Made by a program: the position numbers and the translations under genes. Below, piece after piece: positions 63,716 to 64,000 of a stretch of DNA of 64,000 bases (its first letter is position 1; each line of letters opens with the position of its first letter). This stretch comes from Nonomuraea africana (lineage in GTDB: Bacteria; Actinomycetota; Actinomycetes; Streptosporangiales; Streptosporangiaceae). Where the stretch lies: contig NZ_JADBEF010000001.1 in NCBI RefSeq assembly GCF_014873535.1, positions 8,928,001-8,992,000 of the forward strand, written 5' to 3'. The notes beneath the pieces are model-generated. The model ran no database searches and was not told the DNA's origin. It saw only the letters and a program-made list of their open reading frames with translations.

Positions 63716-63790
63716 GGCGACAAGGTCGTGCTCGACGGCATCGATCTGTAGGTCGCGCAGGGCGCGATCTTCTCCCTGCTCGGCCCCAAT
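63716..63790 (+). pseudogene. 5' stump of a DrrA-like ABC ATPase gene
   Basis: Reading from 63716: GDKVVLDGIDL, stop codon TAG (63749-63751), VAQGAIFSLLGPN, then unrelated sequence. This is the region just before and into Walker A of a DrrA-like ATPase, close to the intact gene at 53223-54152. The amber codon and the loss of Walker A and all that follows show it is dead. It lies directly after the DUF4097 gene, where a functional ATPase gene is expected. Confidence 0.75.
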
Positions 63791-63875
63791 GCACGAAACA
63801 AGCTAAGCGAGGTGGCATCCGGATCTTCTGGTAGATCAAGCACGAGCTGGTCGACGCCGCACTGCCGATAGCCGC

Positions 63876-64000
63876 TCAGCCGTCGCCCGGATGGCCGACG
63901 TCCCACTGCTCGCGGGCGTCCGCGATGGCGTCCTTGTGCGTCCGCGACCAGTCGGCCAGTTCCTCGACCATCTTGGCTAGGCTGCGGCCTATCGGCGTCA
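63876..64000 (-). CDS. HxlR-type winged-helix regulator, C-terminal end (cut by window end)
   Basis: 41 codons are open to the window edge and stop at 63876. They read TPIGRSLAKMVEELADWSR followed by a short acidic tail (DAREQWD). The TP.GRSL....L..W pattern is the conserved last helix of HxlR-family regulators. The DNA-binding part is outside the window. Confidence 0.68.
   Translation of the reverse strand, partial: TPIGRSLAKMVEELADWSRTHKDAIADAREQWDVGHPGDG

Overview
The window is high-GC actinobacterial DNA: C or G in almost every third codon position, many GTG starts, frequent 4-base ATGA/GTGA gene overlaps, LAL and AfsR-type regulators, and SURF1, DUF3817 and DUF418 membrane proteins. Two regulators that join an IS30-type helix-turn-helix to a MarR-like domain, together with the general style, suggest a Streptosporangiaceae/Nonomuraea-like genome. 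That placement is inference; there is no rRNA here, and the only tRNA is one tRNA-Arg.

Layout. 1-6.3 kb: the end of a gamma-glutamyltransferase gene; a tightly coupled minus-strand operon (M24 peptidase-like protein, metal-dependent hydrolase, Baeyer-Villiger-type monooxygenase) with a perfect palindrome at its head; a 3 x 35-bp tandem repeat; SURF1 and DUF3817 genes. 6.5-13.8 kb: a LuxR-type two-component system divergent from a five-gene operon (secreted hydrolase, lipoprotein, HlyD-like adaptor with peptidoglycan-binding domain, MacB-like ATPase and permease). 14-18 kb: a 1349-residue protein with two degenerate kinase-like domains separated by a roughly 970-residue Pro/Gly-rich linker. 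18-24.6 kb: GlxA-type regulator, epimerase, arylamine N-acetyltransferase, and an OmpR-type two-component pair whose kinase is fused to a DUF4173-like membrane protein. 24.7-29 kb: a D-amino-acid operon (D-aminoacylase, D-threonine-aldolase/D-serine-dehydratase-like enzyme, RidA, unknown 395-residue protein). 29-34.7 kb: frameshifted esterase with TetR gene, LysE exporter, LAL regulator, receiver-only protein, tRNA-Arg. 34.8-37 kb: a lower-GC stretch of orphan genes.

37-48 kb: the first regulator/serine-hydrolase module, an X-Pro-dipeptidyl-peptidase-like hydrolase, a second LAL regulator, small stress-type proteins, a MerR gene, and a zone of decay containing a serine-hydrolase stump and a shattered Tn3-type transposase. 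48-58.5 kb: DUF418/histidine kinase/response regulator operon, a YCII protein beside a collapsed ECF sigma gene, and an AfsR-like regulator (broken by an in-frame amber codon) upstream of DUF418 and DrrAB-like transporter genes. 58.7-62.4 kb: a second regulator/serine-hydrolase module, now carrying a cytochrome P450 and a ferredoxin. 62.9-64 kb: DUF4097 protein, ABC-ATPase stump, end of an HxlR-type regulator gene.

Two themes stand out. First, regulator + beta-lactamase-fold hydrolase modules occur twice intact and share a promoter/box architecture (TTGAC, 17-bp spacer with GCAACA, TAG-box); a third hydrolase survives only as a stump. Second, there are many independent pseudogenes (SWIM-protein tail, serine hydrolase, Tn3 transposase, ECF sigma, ABC ATPase, probably esterase and AfsR-like regulator), which marks 41-64 kb as a fast-turnover accessory region.
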